Assembly (NCBI GenBank): GCA_017853885.1
Contig: JAFMIR010000020.1
Location: forward strand, 1 to 64,000
Source of the DNA: Prosthecobacter sp.
GTDB taxonomy: Bacteria; Verrucomicrobiota; Verrucomicrobiia; Verrucomicrobiales; Verrucomicrobiaceae
Reading direction: 5' to 3'
Length of the DNA: 64,000 nt
The position numbers were made by a program, and so were the translations under genes. The notes under the pieces are model-generated. The model searched no databases and had not been told where the DNA came from. It saw only the letters and a program-made list of their open reading frames with translations. This document shows positions 26,027 to 34,490 of this stretch, piece after piece (the first letter of the stretch is position 1; every line of letters begins with the position of its first letter).

Positions 26027-27976
26027 TCAATCTACAAACAATATCTCGTTTCCGGCCAATAACGCCTGAGCATATTGGGACCAAGCAGACTCATCCTGTT
26101 CACGACCTGCAAAAAAGACCTTCGTCACCTGTCGCTCATGGTGAGTAGGATTGCGTCCAAAAAGCCGCGTATAGATTTCAAAAAGACTCTGCTTCATCGC
26201 CCACCTTCCAAGAGCATCTGCATGATGCTGCATAAAGGGAGAGTTCAGTGCAAAGAGCCCCTGCAGTGGAGTGATCGTTTCCGTCCGCCATGGGTGGTGC
26301 GCACCAGGGTCAGGAACATCATGCAGACGCAGCATCGGATCCATGTCCTGCCGGTTGGAGGCACCATAAATTGATCGACGCGTATTTTTGAGATCGCTGA
26401 CAGCCAAAGCAGGTCCACCAATACTGAGATCGATCTTGCCACTAGCCGTGAGGATTGCATCACGCCACGCCTCCCAGTCAAGGCGCCGACGTAGCATTCG
26501 CGCATAGAACTTGTTTTCCGGATCAAGCTGCTCGGATTCAGGAGACATACTAGACTGTTGCCATGTGGCAGAATTCAGAATCTCGCGATGCAGCCATTTG
26601 ATTGACCATCCGTTCTCAATGAACCTGCCAGCAAGATCATCAAGAAGTTCAGGATGCGTAGGAGCCTCGCCAAGGTTGCCAAATTCGCTCGGTGTATCAA
26701 CTAAGCCACGGCCGAAGTGATGCTTCCACACGCGATTTACAATGACACGTGCAGTCAATGGAGCGGCCTCATTGGTCAAAGCCTGTGCCAAATCCAGACG
26801 TCCGCTGCCGTTTGTAAATCTTCTTGGCTCACCGTTTTTTGAGGGAAAAGCGCTCAGAAACCGACGTGGCACTAGTTCGCCAAGATCGTTCGGATTGCCA
26901 CGCTTCATTAGCTCCAAGTCACGAGCGATGCCCATCTTGTAGTCCAACTTGGTTCCGTGCTCTTTCTCCTTGTTCACCACAAAGAGGGCTGCCTCTTCGA
27001 CGGCGTTCGCCATGAGCATGTTATAATGTGGCGTCGAAGCTTTTATGGCCGCCATTTTCGCTTCCAAAACCTGCGTCTGGTCCTTGAGATCTTTGAGTTT
27101 TTTCTTTGTCAGTTCCTTGATCTGCTTTTCCAGTGAAGCAACTTCAGCGCGCGCTTTTTCCACCGGCTTCCAAAACATGTCATTCATCGTCGGCACCTCG
27201 GCGATTTTCACCGATGCAAAGACGCCTGCCAACGCATAATAGTCCTGCATTGTCACGGGGTCCGATTTGTGATCATGACATCGCGCACAGGCCAGTGTGA
27301 GCCCAAGAAAAGTTCTCCCAATGGCATCCACATGTTCCTCCCACTCATCCGCCACAGTGGTCTTAATGATCTCGGGTGGCAGTTGCAATTCCTTAAAATA
27401 GGTTGGGCTTAATCCAATAAATCCTAGGGCCACGCGGTCTTTAGGCTCGCACTCTGGCATAAAATCCGTGGCTAGCTGCCTCATTACAAAGCGATTATAC
27501 GGTATATCCTCGTTAAACGCCTGCACGACCCAGTCGCGGTAGAGATAGGAAAATCGAGTCGAATCGAGCCAGTCGGGCGTTTGGTCCACGTAGCGTGCCA
27601 GATCAAGCCAGTGGCGCGCCCAGCGTTCGCCGTAATGCGGACTCGCAAGGAGTCGAGACACCTCAGCGGACCATTTCGATGGCATTGCCTCTCCTGATGG
27701 GGGCAGCCCCGTCAGGTCCAATGCCAGCCTACGACGCAAGACGTGCTCCTCCGCCCTAGGAGCTGGCTTAAGTCCCGCCGCCTCGATTTTACCCAAAATG
27801 TAAAGATCCGTGCGCGTCTGCGGCCATACTAAGTTTTTCACTAAGGGAGGAGACACCCTCCTAAGAGGCCCAAACGACCAGGGCATCGGCCTAGGAACCT
27901 CGTCTTTTTTTGCCATGGCAAGCTCGCCAGACGCCAAAAGGATCAGCGCTAAAACGATAGGGGGTGAAAAATGCAT
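26027..27976 (-). CDS. DUF1549/DUF1553 domain exported protein
   Basis: 649 aa from the ATG at 27976, which gives a clean signal peptide (MHFSPPIVLALILLASGELAMA); the frame is open 36 bp upstream. DUF1549 comes first, with RRLALDLTGLPPS and the conserved CARCHDHKSDP motif (about residues 230-240, a CxxCH sequence). A coiled-coil-like segment (EVASLEKQIKELTKKKLKDL) follows, and DUF1553 is at the C-terminus with NRVWKHHFGRGLVDTPSEFG. The family is abundant in Planctomycetota and Verrucomicrobiota and of unknown biochemical function. The usual N-terminal cytochrome-like domain and the usual neighbouring DUF1501 gene are both absent here. Confidence 0.92.
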   Translation of the reverse strand: MHFSPPIVLALILLASGELAMAKKDEVPRPMPWSFGPLRRVSPPLVKNLVWPQTRTDLYILGKIEAAGLKPAPRAEEHVLRRRLALDLTGLPPSGEAMPSKWSAEVSRLLASPHYGERWARHWLDLARYVDQTPDWLDSTRFSYLYRDWVVQAFNEDIPYNRFVMRQLATDFMPECEPKDRVALGFIGLSPTYFKELQLPPEIIKTTVADEWEEHVDAIGRTFLGLTLACARCHDHKSDPVTMQDYYALAGVFASVKIAEVPTMNDMFWKPVEKARAEVASLEKQIKELTKKKLKDLKDQTQVLEAKMAAIKASTPHYNMLMANAVEEAALFVVNKEKEHGTKLDYKMGIARDLELMKRGNPNDLGELVPRRFLSAFPSKNGEPRRFTNGSGRLDLAQALTNEAAPLTARVIVNRVWKHHFGRGLVDTPSEFGNLGEAPTHPELLDDLAGRFIENGWSIKWLHREILNSATWQQSSMSPESEQLDPENKFYARMLRRRLDWEAWRDAILTASGKIDLSIGGPALAVSDLKNTRRSIYGASNRQDMDPMLRLHDVPDPGAHHPWRTETITPLQGLFALNSPFMQHHADALGRWAMKQSLFEIYTRLFGRNPTHHERQVTKVFFAGREQDESAWSQYAQALLAGNEILFVD

Positions 27977-28066
27977 TTTTCTGGTACTCACCGAACACGA
28001 GCAGGCTTTCACCTGTAACCGATATGGCTTCTTGACGCCTGTTCCAGACTGGAGAGCTTTTATACC

Positions 28067-28543
28067 ATGTTAACAAGCATTGTCACCCTTGCGCTTTTTG
28101 GCATCTTGCTGCTCATGCTGGAAACCTTTCTGCCAGGCATGATTGCCGGCACAATTGGCACACTCAGCCTACTGACCGCACTCTGGTTGACACTCACTGC
28201 GGACGATTTCGGCGACTGGAGTGGTGGTCAGCGCGCCACATTGGCTATCGGTATCTTGCTTGCCACCTCAATATCTCTATTTGTTTGGCTCAAATACTTT
28301 GTCGTAAAATTTTTTCGTCGCAGTCTGTTGCTGGAGACGGAAATGAAGGGAACTGCCAATGCCGTTTTCAACACCCCGCTAGGCTCTCAAGGCATATCCA
28401 TTACCGAATTGCGCCCGCTGGGATATGCCGATTTTGGTGGAAAACGCTACGAAGTGCGCTGCCAGACTGGTCACGCGTCAGCAGGTGCCAAACTCGAAGT
28501 TATTGCCATTGAATTTGGATCACTGCTGGTCCGTGCGATTTAA
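28067..28543 (+). CDS. Short NfeD-family membrane protein
   Basis: 158 aa. Two hydrophobic regions (about 1-40 and 62-88), then a C-terminal OB-fold of the NfeD type with GISITELRPLGYADFGGKRY (about 112-131) and a closing valine-rich strand. It lacks the ClpP-like protease domain of long NfeD proteins. Short NfeD genes are commonly found directly upstream of flotillin genes, as here: floA starts 72 bp later on the same strand. The pair is thought to organise membrane microdomains. Confidence 0.88.
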   Translation: MLTSIVTLALFGILLLMLETFLPGMIAGTIGTLSLLTALWLTLTADDFGDWSGGQRATLAIGILLATSISLFVWLKYFVVKFFRRSLLLETEMKGTANAVFNTPLGSQGISITELRPLGYADFGGKRYEVRCQTGHASAGAKLEVIAIEFGSLLVRAI

Positions 28544-28615
28544 GACCAAATTTACACTCTACACTTCCTCACTGACTCACTTAATCTCTATCACTCAGCC
28601 AATTATCACATACTT

Positions 28616-29626
28616 ATGAGACCTCTTGAAATCTTCGGCGTTGGCATTGTCCTCGTCATTACACTCGTCCTGTTCCTCCTCGTTGCCAAATTCTTCAACC
28701 TGTGGCTCCGTGCTCGCATCGCAAATGCACCAGTAAGCTTTACCACATTGCTGGCCATGTGGTTGCGAGGTGTGCCAAACGCTCTCATTGTCGATACCCG
28801 TATCACTGCAGCCAAAGCAGGTATCCCCATTGAAACCGACCAGCTAGAAGCGCACTTTTTGGCTGGTGGAGATGTGACTCATGTGGTTCTCTCACTCATC
28901 GCTGCCGACAAGGCTGGTATTCCACTGAACTTTGACCGCGCCTGTGCGATTGACCTTGCCTGCAAAGGCACTGGCAAAACGGTGCTCGAAGCTGTGAGAA
29001 CCAGCATCAATCCAAAAGTCATTGACTGTCCCCATCCTGACATGGGACGCGGCGGCAAGATTGATGCGGTGGCAAAAGACGGCATTTCTCTTCGAGTGCG
29101 TGCTCGAGTGACTGTGCGCACCAATCTTGACCGTTTCGTCGGCGGCGCAACAGAGGAAACTGTCGTAGCCCGTGTCGGCGAAGGCATTGTGACCTGCATA
29201 GGCTCTGCAAGCTCCTATAAAGACGTGCTTGAGAACCCAGACAGCATCTCAAAGCTTGTTCTCGCCAAAGGTGTGGATGCCGGGACCGCATTCGAAATTC
29301 TCTCGATTGACATCGCCGATGTAGACGTCGGTGAAAACGTAGGTGCAAAGCTTCAGACTGAACAGGCCGAGGCAGATAAGAAGATAGCGCAGGCCAATGC
29401 TGAAATGCGACGAGCTGCCGCCGTGGCACTTGAGCAAGAAATGGCCGCTCGCACTCAGGAGATGCGTGCGAAAGTTGTCGAGGCTGAAGCTCAAGTGCCA
29501 CTTGCCATATCAGAAGCATTTCGAAACGGCCAACTCGGTGTGATGGACTTTGCCAAGTACAAAAACGTCACCGCTGATACCGAAATGCGATCTAAAATCG
29601 CCGGTGATGCGTCTGCTGGAAAGTAA
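28616..29626 (+). CDS. floA: Flotillin-like protein FloA
   Basis: 336 aa, the usual FloA/YqfA length. One N-terminal membrane segment (about 6-30) is followed by the SPFH/PHB-type domain, with [21 protein letters not shown] and [18 protein letters not shown]. The C-terminal region is rich in glutamate and alanine ([20 protein letters not shown]), predicted to be helical and to mediate oligomerisation. FloA scaffolds functional membrane microdomains in bacteria. It is the middle gene of nfeD-floA-unknown. Confidence 0.95.
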   Translation: MRPLEIFGVGIVLVITLVLFLLVAKFFNLWLRARIANAPVSFTTLLAMWLRGVPNALIVDTRITAAKAGIPIETDQLEAHFLAGGDVTHVVLSLIAADKAGIPLNFDRACAIDLACKGTGKTVLEAVRTSINPKVIDCPHPDMGRGGKIDAVAKDGISLRVRARVTVRTNLDRFVGGATEETVVARVGEGIVTCIGSASSYKDVLENPDSISKLVLAKGVDAGTAFEILSIDIADVDVGENVGAKLQTEQAEADKKIAQANAEMRRAAAVALEQEMAARTQEMRAKVVEAEAQVPLAISEAFRNGQLGVMDFAKYKNVTADTEMRSKIAGDASAGK

Positions 29627-29650
29627 CATGTCTCGTAATTTTCTATCGCG

Positions 29651-30211
29651 ATGAATCCGTATCTGCTGAAGGCTGAGGTGGACACCTTTCAGGTGGCCAT
29701 CATCGTTCTCGCGGTGATCTTCAGCTTCCTGAAGTGGTTGTGGGAGCAGTGGACTGGTGGCAAAACACCAGTTTCTGAAGAACTTAAGGAGTCCGATGCG
29801 AACGAAGAGATAAACCGCCGAATTCGAGAGCAGGCGCGCCGACGTGCTCAATCCCCCGCCCTGCCTCCACCAATCCCCTCTTCACCACCACCAGTTGCCA
29901 CCGCCCCTTGGGAAGAAATCCGCAAAGCTTGGAGAGAAATTCGCGAAAATTCCCAGACTCAGAAGCAAAAAGCGCCAGTAAGCCGAGCAGCCTCAGCAGA
30001 GTCAGTCAGTCGCCCACAAACTGCTGAAAAACCACTTTCAGCTTCTAACTCACCTGCCGCTATTCAAACTACACTTCCGGCATCTGAGCCTATCAACACA
30101 GCACCTTCCATGCTGAACTCCCTACGCGCACTCCGAGATGACCCCATCGCGATACGACGCGCTATTGTGGTCGGAGAAATTCTAGGTTCGCCAAAAGCTC
30201 TGCAATCTTAA
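29651..30211 (+). CDS. Unknown single-TM, proline-rich protein downstream of floA
   Basis: 186 aa, not recognised as a named family. It has a short N-terminal lead, one membrane segment (about 13-33), a charged juxtamembrane helix (EELKESDANEEINRRIREQA) and a long low-complexity proline/serine/alanine region with a PPPIPSSPPP run. A compact C-terminal motif follows: SLRALRDDPIAIRRAIVVGE then ILGSPKALQS. The C-terminal motif looks structured and could be a conserved docking helix. It starts 24 bp after floA, so it is probably cotranscribed and could be a client or adaptor of the flotillin scaffold. Function unknown. Confidence 0.75.
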   Translation: MNPYLLKAEVDTFQVAIIVLAVIFSFLKWLWEQWTGGKTPVSEELKESDANEEINRRIREQARRRAQSPALPPPIPSSPPPVATAPWEEIRKAWREIRENSQTQKQKAPVSRAASAESVSRPQTAEKPLSASNSPAAIQTTLPASEPINTAPSMLNSLRALRDDPIAIRRAIVVGEILGSPKALQS

Positions 30212-30238
30212 GACAACTGCCGCGCCACATCTTCATCT

Positions 30239-31177
30239 TCAGTATGGTATCCGTATTTCTAGCCACTGGCAGTCGCTGTCACGTGAAGTGATCCGGCGCA
30301 GATTGTCAGGCATCATAGAAGGAATCACGGCAAAATCTCCAGCGCAAAAACTCTCGCCTGCGAGGTTTAATTTCCCGCGGGTAACAGCCAACGTCAGATT
30401 TTCGCCTTGGTGGCCAAGTTGTTCGGCAGCAACACAAAGACGCACGTCAAAAAACTCACAACGCACCAGTGAGCCTTCTTTCACATCGGGCTGCATGCAC
30501 GGCTCAAAGTCTTCAAAATCAATCGAGGCAAGCGACTCGGCGATGTGAAGTTGGCGGGGGTGGCCATCAAGACCCAAGCGATTCCAATCGAAGACACGGT
30601 AGGTGGTGTCGCTGTTTTGCTGAATCTCGTAGATCAACAATCCAGCGCCAATCGCGTGGATACGACCACTGGGAATGAAAAGGCATTGCCCTATCTGTGG
30701 ATGAATCACGTGAACGACATCGGCCAGCGTGCCGTTTTGCAACGCTGCATCGAATTGAACTCTTGTGACACCTTTTTTGAGCCCAGCGTAAATCTTCGCA
30801 CCCGGTTCAGCATGTGCGACGTACCACATTTCTGTTTTTGGCTGACCACCGAGTTCGGCAGCGCGCTTTGCTGGAGGATGCACTTGGATGGAAAGATCAT
30901 TACTGGCATCCAAAACTTTCATCAGGAGCGGAAAACGCAGAGAATCACTCTTGAGCTTGCCGAACACCTTATCCCGATGCTTCTGCCATAATTCATTCAA
31001 GCTGACACCATCTGCTGTGGTGCTCATTGATTCGGCGCGGTCGCTGACTTCCCAAGACTCGCCAATAGGTGTACAGGCATCCGGTAGCGTGCGTCCGAGA
31101 ATCGTCTCCAAACGCCGCCCCCCCCAAACACGGGGCTGATAATGAGGAGAAAACCGAATAGGGCCGGAGAAACTCAT
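30239..31177 (-). CDS. manA: Mannose-6-phosphate isomerase, type I
   Basis: 312 aa from the ATG at 31177, where homology begins (SFSGPIRFSPHYQPRVWGG); the frame is open 126 bp further. The zinc site of the cupin fold is visible: Q98 and H100 in SIQVHP, E116 in KTEMWYV and H174 in PSGRIHAIGAG. It interconverts mannose-6-phosphate and fructose-6-phosphate for mannose catabolism or GDP-mannose synthesis. The length matches the short bacterial form (about 315 aa). It is divergent from the GlcD-like gene with 58 bp between starts. Confidence 0.93.
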   Translation of the reverse strand: MSFSGPIRFSPHYQPRVWGGRRLETILGRTLPDACTPIGESWEVSDRAESMSTTADGVSLNELWQKHRDKVFGKLKSDSLRFPLLMKVLDASNDLSIQVHPPAKRAAELGGQPKTEMWYVAHAEPGAKIYAGLKKGVTRVQFDAALQNGTLADVVHVIHPQIGQCLFIPSGRIHAIGAGLLIYEIQQNSDTTYRVFDWNRLGLDGHPRQLHIAESLASIDFEDFEPCMQPDVKEGSLVRCEFFDVRLCVAAEQLGHQGENLTLAVTRGKLNLAGESFCAGDFAVIPSMMPDNLRRITSRDSDCQWLEIRIPY

Positions 31178-31235
31178 ATCATACCAAAGCACGGCCTGCA
31201 TTGACGGTGCAAGGGGGACTTGCCATGGTGATCGT

Positions 31236-32627
31236 ATGAACCAAGTGGATGCAGCCTTTTTGGACTCGTTGAAACAAATCGTAGCCGAGGAGCGCGTGCT
31301 CACGCGGCATGAAGATGTTGTACCTTATTCATTTGATGGCACAGCAGCCCTGAAACAGAGGCCCGGAGCAGTCGTTTTTCCCCTGACGGCAGTGGAGGTT
31401 GCCGCCTGTGTCAAACTGGCTTGCCAACACAATGTGCCAGTCGTTACTCGCGGGAGCGGAACCGGTCTTAGCGGTGGCAGCGTTCCCCTATCAGGCTGCC
31501 TCGTGCTTTGCTTGGTCAAAATGGATAAGTTGATCGAACTCGATACGAACAATCTCACACTTCGCGCTCAGAGCGGTGTGATCACGAAAGAAATCGATGA
31601 TGCCTGCGCAAAGGTAGGGCTGTTTTACCCCCCTGATCCAGGCTCCATGAAAATTTCCACCATCGGCGGTAATGTTGCAGAGAATTCCGGCGGTCTCCGA
31701 GGACTCAAATATGGCGTTACTCGTGACTACGTAATGGGCATCGAAGTTGTCCTGCCGAATGGAACGCTCAATTTCCTTGGCAATAAATGCGTCAAAGACG
31801 TGGCTGGTTATTCGATGAAGGATCTTTTTATCGGCAACGAGGGCACCTTGGGCATCATCACCGAGGTTCTACTAAAAGTGCTCCCCCGTCCGAAAGCCCG
31901 CAAAACCATGCTTGCGCTCTACGACTCAATGGAAAAGGCAGCTGAAACTATTTCTGCCATCATCGCGGCAAAGATTATCCCCTGCACATTGGAGTTTCTG
32001 GACCAAATGACAGTGCGCTGCGTCGAAGACTACGCCAAGATCGGCCTTCCGACCGATGTGGCTGCCTTAGTGCTCATGGAAACCGACGGTCATCCCGCAG
32101 TAGTCGAGGAGGAGGCAGCGCAGATGATGGCACTTGCACGCAGCACTGGCGCCCGCGAGGTTCGAGCTGCGGAAAACGATCAAGAAGGCGCAAAACTAGC
32201 CGCAGCACGCCGGAATGCCTTTTCCGCCCTCGCGCGCGTCCGCCCGACCACGATTCTTGAAGATGTCACCGTTCCACGCAGCGAACTGGCACGTATGGTC
32301 AAATTCATCAACGAGGTCGCAAAGCAACACCGACTTTTAATAGGCACATTTGGTCACCTAGGTGATGGCAATTTGCATCCTACCTTCCTTACCAATGAAC
32401 GCGATCAGGAGGAAATGCACCGGGTCGAGTGCGCACTGGAGGAAATTGTCGCTGAGACCCTCAGACTTGGTGGCACAATTACGGGAGAACATGGAGTTGG
32501 TTTGGCGAAAAAGAGCTTCCTCCATCGTCAACTCGGCGAAGGAAGTTTTGAGCTCATGCGCACTGTCAAGAAGGCTCTCGATCCAAAAGGATTGCTGAAC
32601 CCGGGCAAAATATTTGATTCGGATTGA
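31236..32627 (+). CDS. glcD: FAD-linked oxidase, glycolate/D-lactate oxidase GlcD-like
   Basis: 463 aa. FAD-binding type 4 domain with PVVTRGSGTGLSGGSVP (about 68-84) and the DPGSMKISTIGGNVAENSGG region. The FAD-oxidase C-terminal domain has FGHLGDGNLHP and GEHGVGLAKK. Such enzymes oxidise 2-hydroxyacids (glycolate, D-lactate) and pass electrons to quinone. GlcE and GlcF partners are not adjacent, so it may act alone as a D-lactate dehydrogenase-like enzyme or with an unlinked iron-sulfur subunit. The substrate is not certain. Confidence 0.88.
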   Translation: MNQVDAAFLDSLKQIVAEERVLTRHEDVVPYSFDGTAALKQRPGAVVFPLTAVEVAACVKLACQHNVPVVTRGSGTGLSGGSVPLSGCLVLCLVKMDKLIELDTNNLTLRAQSGVITKEIDDACAKVGLFYPPDPGSMKISTIGGNVAENSGGLRGLKYGVTRDYVMGIEVVLPNGTLNFLGNKCVKDVAGYSMKDLFIGNEGTLGIITEVLLKVLPRPKARKTMLALYDSMEKAAETISAIIAAKIIPCTLEFLDQMTVRCVEDYAKIGLPTDVAALVLMETDGHPAVVEEEAAQMMALARSTGAREVRAAENDQEGAKLAAARRNAFSALARVRPTTILEDVTVPRSELARMVKFINEVAKQHRLLIGTFGHLGDGNLHPTFLTNERDQEEMHRVECALEEIVAETLRLGGTITGEHGVGLAKKSFLHRQLGEGSFELMRTVKKALDPKGLLNPGKIFDSD

Positions 32628-32788
32628 TGCATTCTTGTGAGCAGGAAATCGGTCATGCCTAGTTCGAAAAAGAGGGGAAAGCGCGGGCCTCAAACTCTGT
32701 CTTGATTCATATGCCTCTCCATCATGGTCTCAATTAGCCCGACACCCGGCACGCCATTTGCATCTGAAAATATCATCACCCAGAAACC

Positions 32789-34438
32789 ATGACATCCAAA
32801 CGTTCCGTCGGCATTCTAGCACCCGTTTTCGCCCTCCGTCATGACCATGACTTCGGCATTGGTGATACCCGGGCCCTGCGAGAGCTCATGGACTGGGCGG
32901 CAGAGCATGGCATTGGCTTTGTGCAGCTTTTACCCATCAACGAAACCGGAACTGACAACAGTCCTTACAATGCCATCAGCTCCGTGGCTCTCGATCCAGT
33001 GCTATTGGATGTCTCACTCTATACATTGCCGGAGCTAACCCCAGCGGATATCGTAGCAGCGAGGTCAGGAGAGAATTTCAGTGTTGATCTGGTAGACTTT
33101 CCCACCGCACGGCGTGTGAAAACAAAGCTGCTGCAACTCGCTTTTTCGCGTTTCGGCAAAAACAGATCGCGCGCCAAGGCCTTCAAGCTTTTTTGCAAAG
33201 CGGAGGCTGCGTGGCTCAAGGACTACGCCATCTTTCGAACGCTGATTGACAAGTATGGCCATGAAATGTGGGACCAATGGCCACCAGACGCCCAAAAAAG
33301 CGTAAATCCCGACGGGCCACAAGCCACTTACCATGCTTGGGTGCAGTGGGTTGCGTTCACGCAGTGGCGAGAACTTCGCACCTACGGGACAAAAATCGGC
33401 GTTCGCCTCATGGGTGACATTCCCATCGGCGTGAACTACTACAGTGCGGATGTCTTCTCTAATCCACACCTTTTCAACCTCGGCTGGTGCGGCGGAGCAC
33501 CACCAGAAAAGATCTTCAAGGACGATCCCTTCGTCCAAAAGTGGGGCCAAAACTGGGGGATTCCGCTCTATCGCTGGGACGTAATGGAAAAAGATGGTTT
33601 TGCGTGGTGGCGCCAGCGTATCGCAAAGCTCACGGACATTTTTCATATCTTCCGTATCGACCATGTGCTCGGCTTCTATCGTATCTATGGCTTCCCATGG
33701 CGACCCCAGCGGAACGCAGAATTTCTGGCTCTCACCGAAAATGAGGTAAAAGCCCGCACTGGCGGGCACCTTCCACACTTCATCGAATATGACGACGATA
33801 CACAGGAGCACTGTGCTGCAAACCATGCCGCCGGCGACAAATACCTCCGAATGATCCAAGCTGCGGCCAATGGGGCAGAGGTGGTAGGTGAGGACCTCGG
33901 TGCAGTTCCAGACTACGTCCGCCCGCATTTACTAGAACGTGGCATTCCCGGCTTCAAGATTCCCCAGTGGGAGGTAACAACTGATGATCAAGCCATTTCT
34001 GGCCTTGCCTACGATGAATGCAGCTTCACCACCTACGCCACACATGATCACCCCTCTATGGCCGCCATGTGGGATGATTGCCGCTACGCCATGCACCACG
34101 CGCCAGAGCACGCAGAACGTATGAAAGCAGGTAGAGAACTCCGACTCCTCGCTGAGTTTGCAAACATGCCGCCTACAAGCGAATACCCGCCTTACAACTC
34201 ACAAATCAAGTGGCAACTCTTGAATGGACTTCTCGCCAGCGCCAGCCGCTACGCCGCCATCATGATCACTGACCTTTTTGGCATGACCGACCGTTTCAAT
34301 ATTCCTGGTGTTGTCTGTGAATCGAATTGGCGCACCCGCTTTCCTTACTCGGCAAAACAGATGCGAGATCAATCCGAGCTAAGATACGAAGCTGAGAAGT
34401 TCAAAGAGCTGTCCAAAGAAACCCATAGGACGTCATGA
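32789..34438 (+). CDS. malQ: 4-alpha-glucanotransferase (amylomaltase, GH77)
   Basis: 549 aa, GH77 length. Conserved blocks: LLPINETGTDNSPYNAISS near the start, DIPIGVNYYSADVFSNPHLF, nucleophile D291 in RIDHVLGF, acid/base E368 in GEDLGAVPDY, and D420 in YATHDHP. It moves alpha-1,4-glucan segments and is used in maltodextrin or glycogen metabolism in the cytoplasm. No other glycogen genes are adjacent. It converges with smc, 52 bp between stops. Confidence 0.95.
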   Translation: MTSKRSVGILAPVFALRHDHDFGIGDTRALRELMDWAAEHGIGFVQLLPINETGTDNSPYNAISSVALDPVLLDVSLYTLPELTPADIVAARSGENFSVDLVDFPTARRVKTKLLQLAFSRFGKNRSRAKAFKLFCKAEAAWLKDYAIFRTLIDKYGHEMWDQWPPDAQKSVNPDGPQATYHAWVQWVAFTQWRELRTYGTKIGVRLMGDIPIGVNYYSADVFSNPHLFNLGWCGGAPPEKIFKDDPFVQKWGQNWGIPLYRWDVMEKDGFAWWRQRIAKLTDIFHIFRIDHVLGFYRIYGFPWRPQRNAEFLALTENEVKARTGGHLPHFIEYDDDTQEHCAANHAAGDKYLRMIQAAANGAEVVGEDLGAVPDYVRPHLLERGIPGFKIPQWEVTTDDQAISGLAYDECSFTTYATHDHPSMAAMWDDCRYAMHHAPEHAERMKAGRELRLLAEFANMPPTSEYPPYNSQIKWQLLNGLLASASRYAAIMITDLFGMTDRFNIPGVVCESNWRTRFPYSAKQMRDQSELRYEAEKFKELSKETHRTS

Positions 34439-34490
34439 AATGCACCCTGTGTCGGCGGAAGGACATCCTTAGAGTTTTGTCTCATGCATC

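Noticed and set aside
33065..33928. 287-codon minus-strand open frame
   Set aside because: Antisense to malQ; the real frame has all GH77 catalytic residues.
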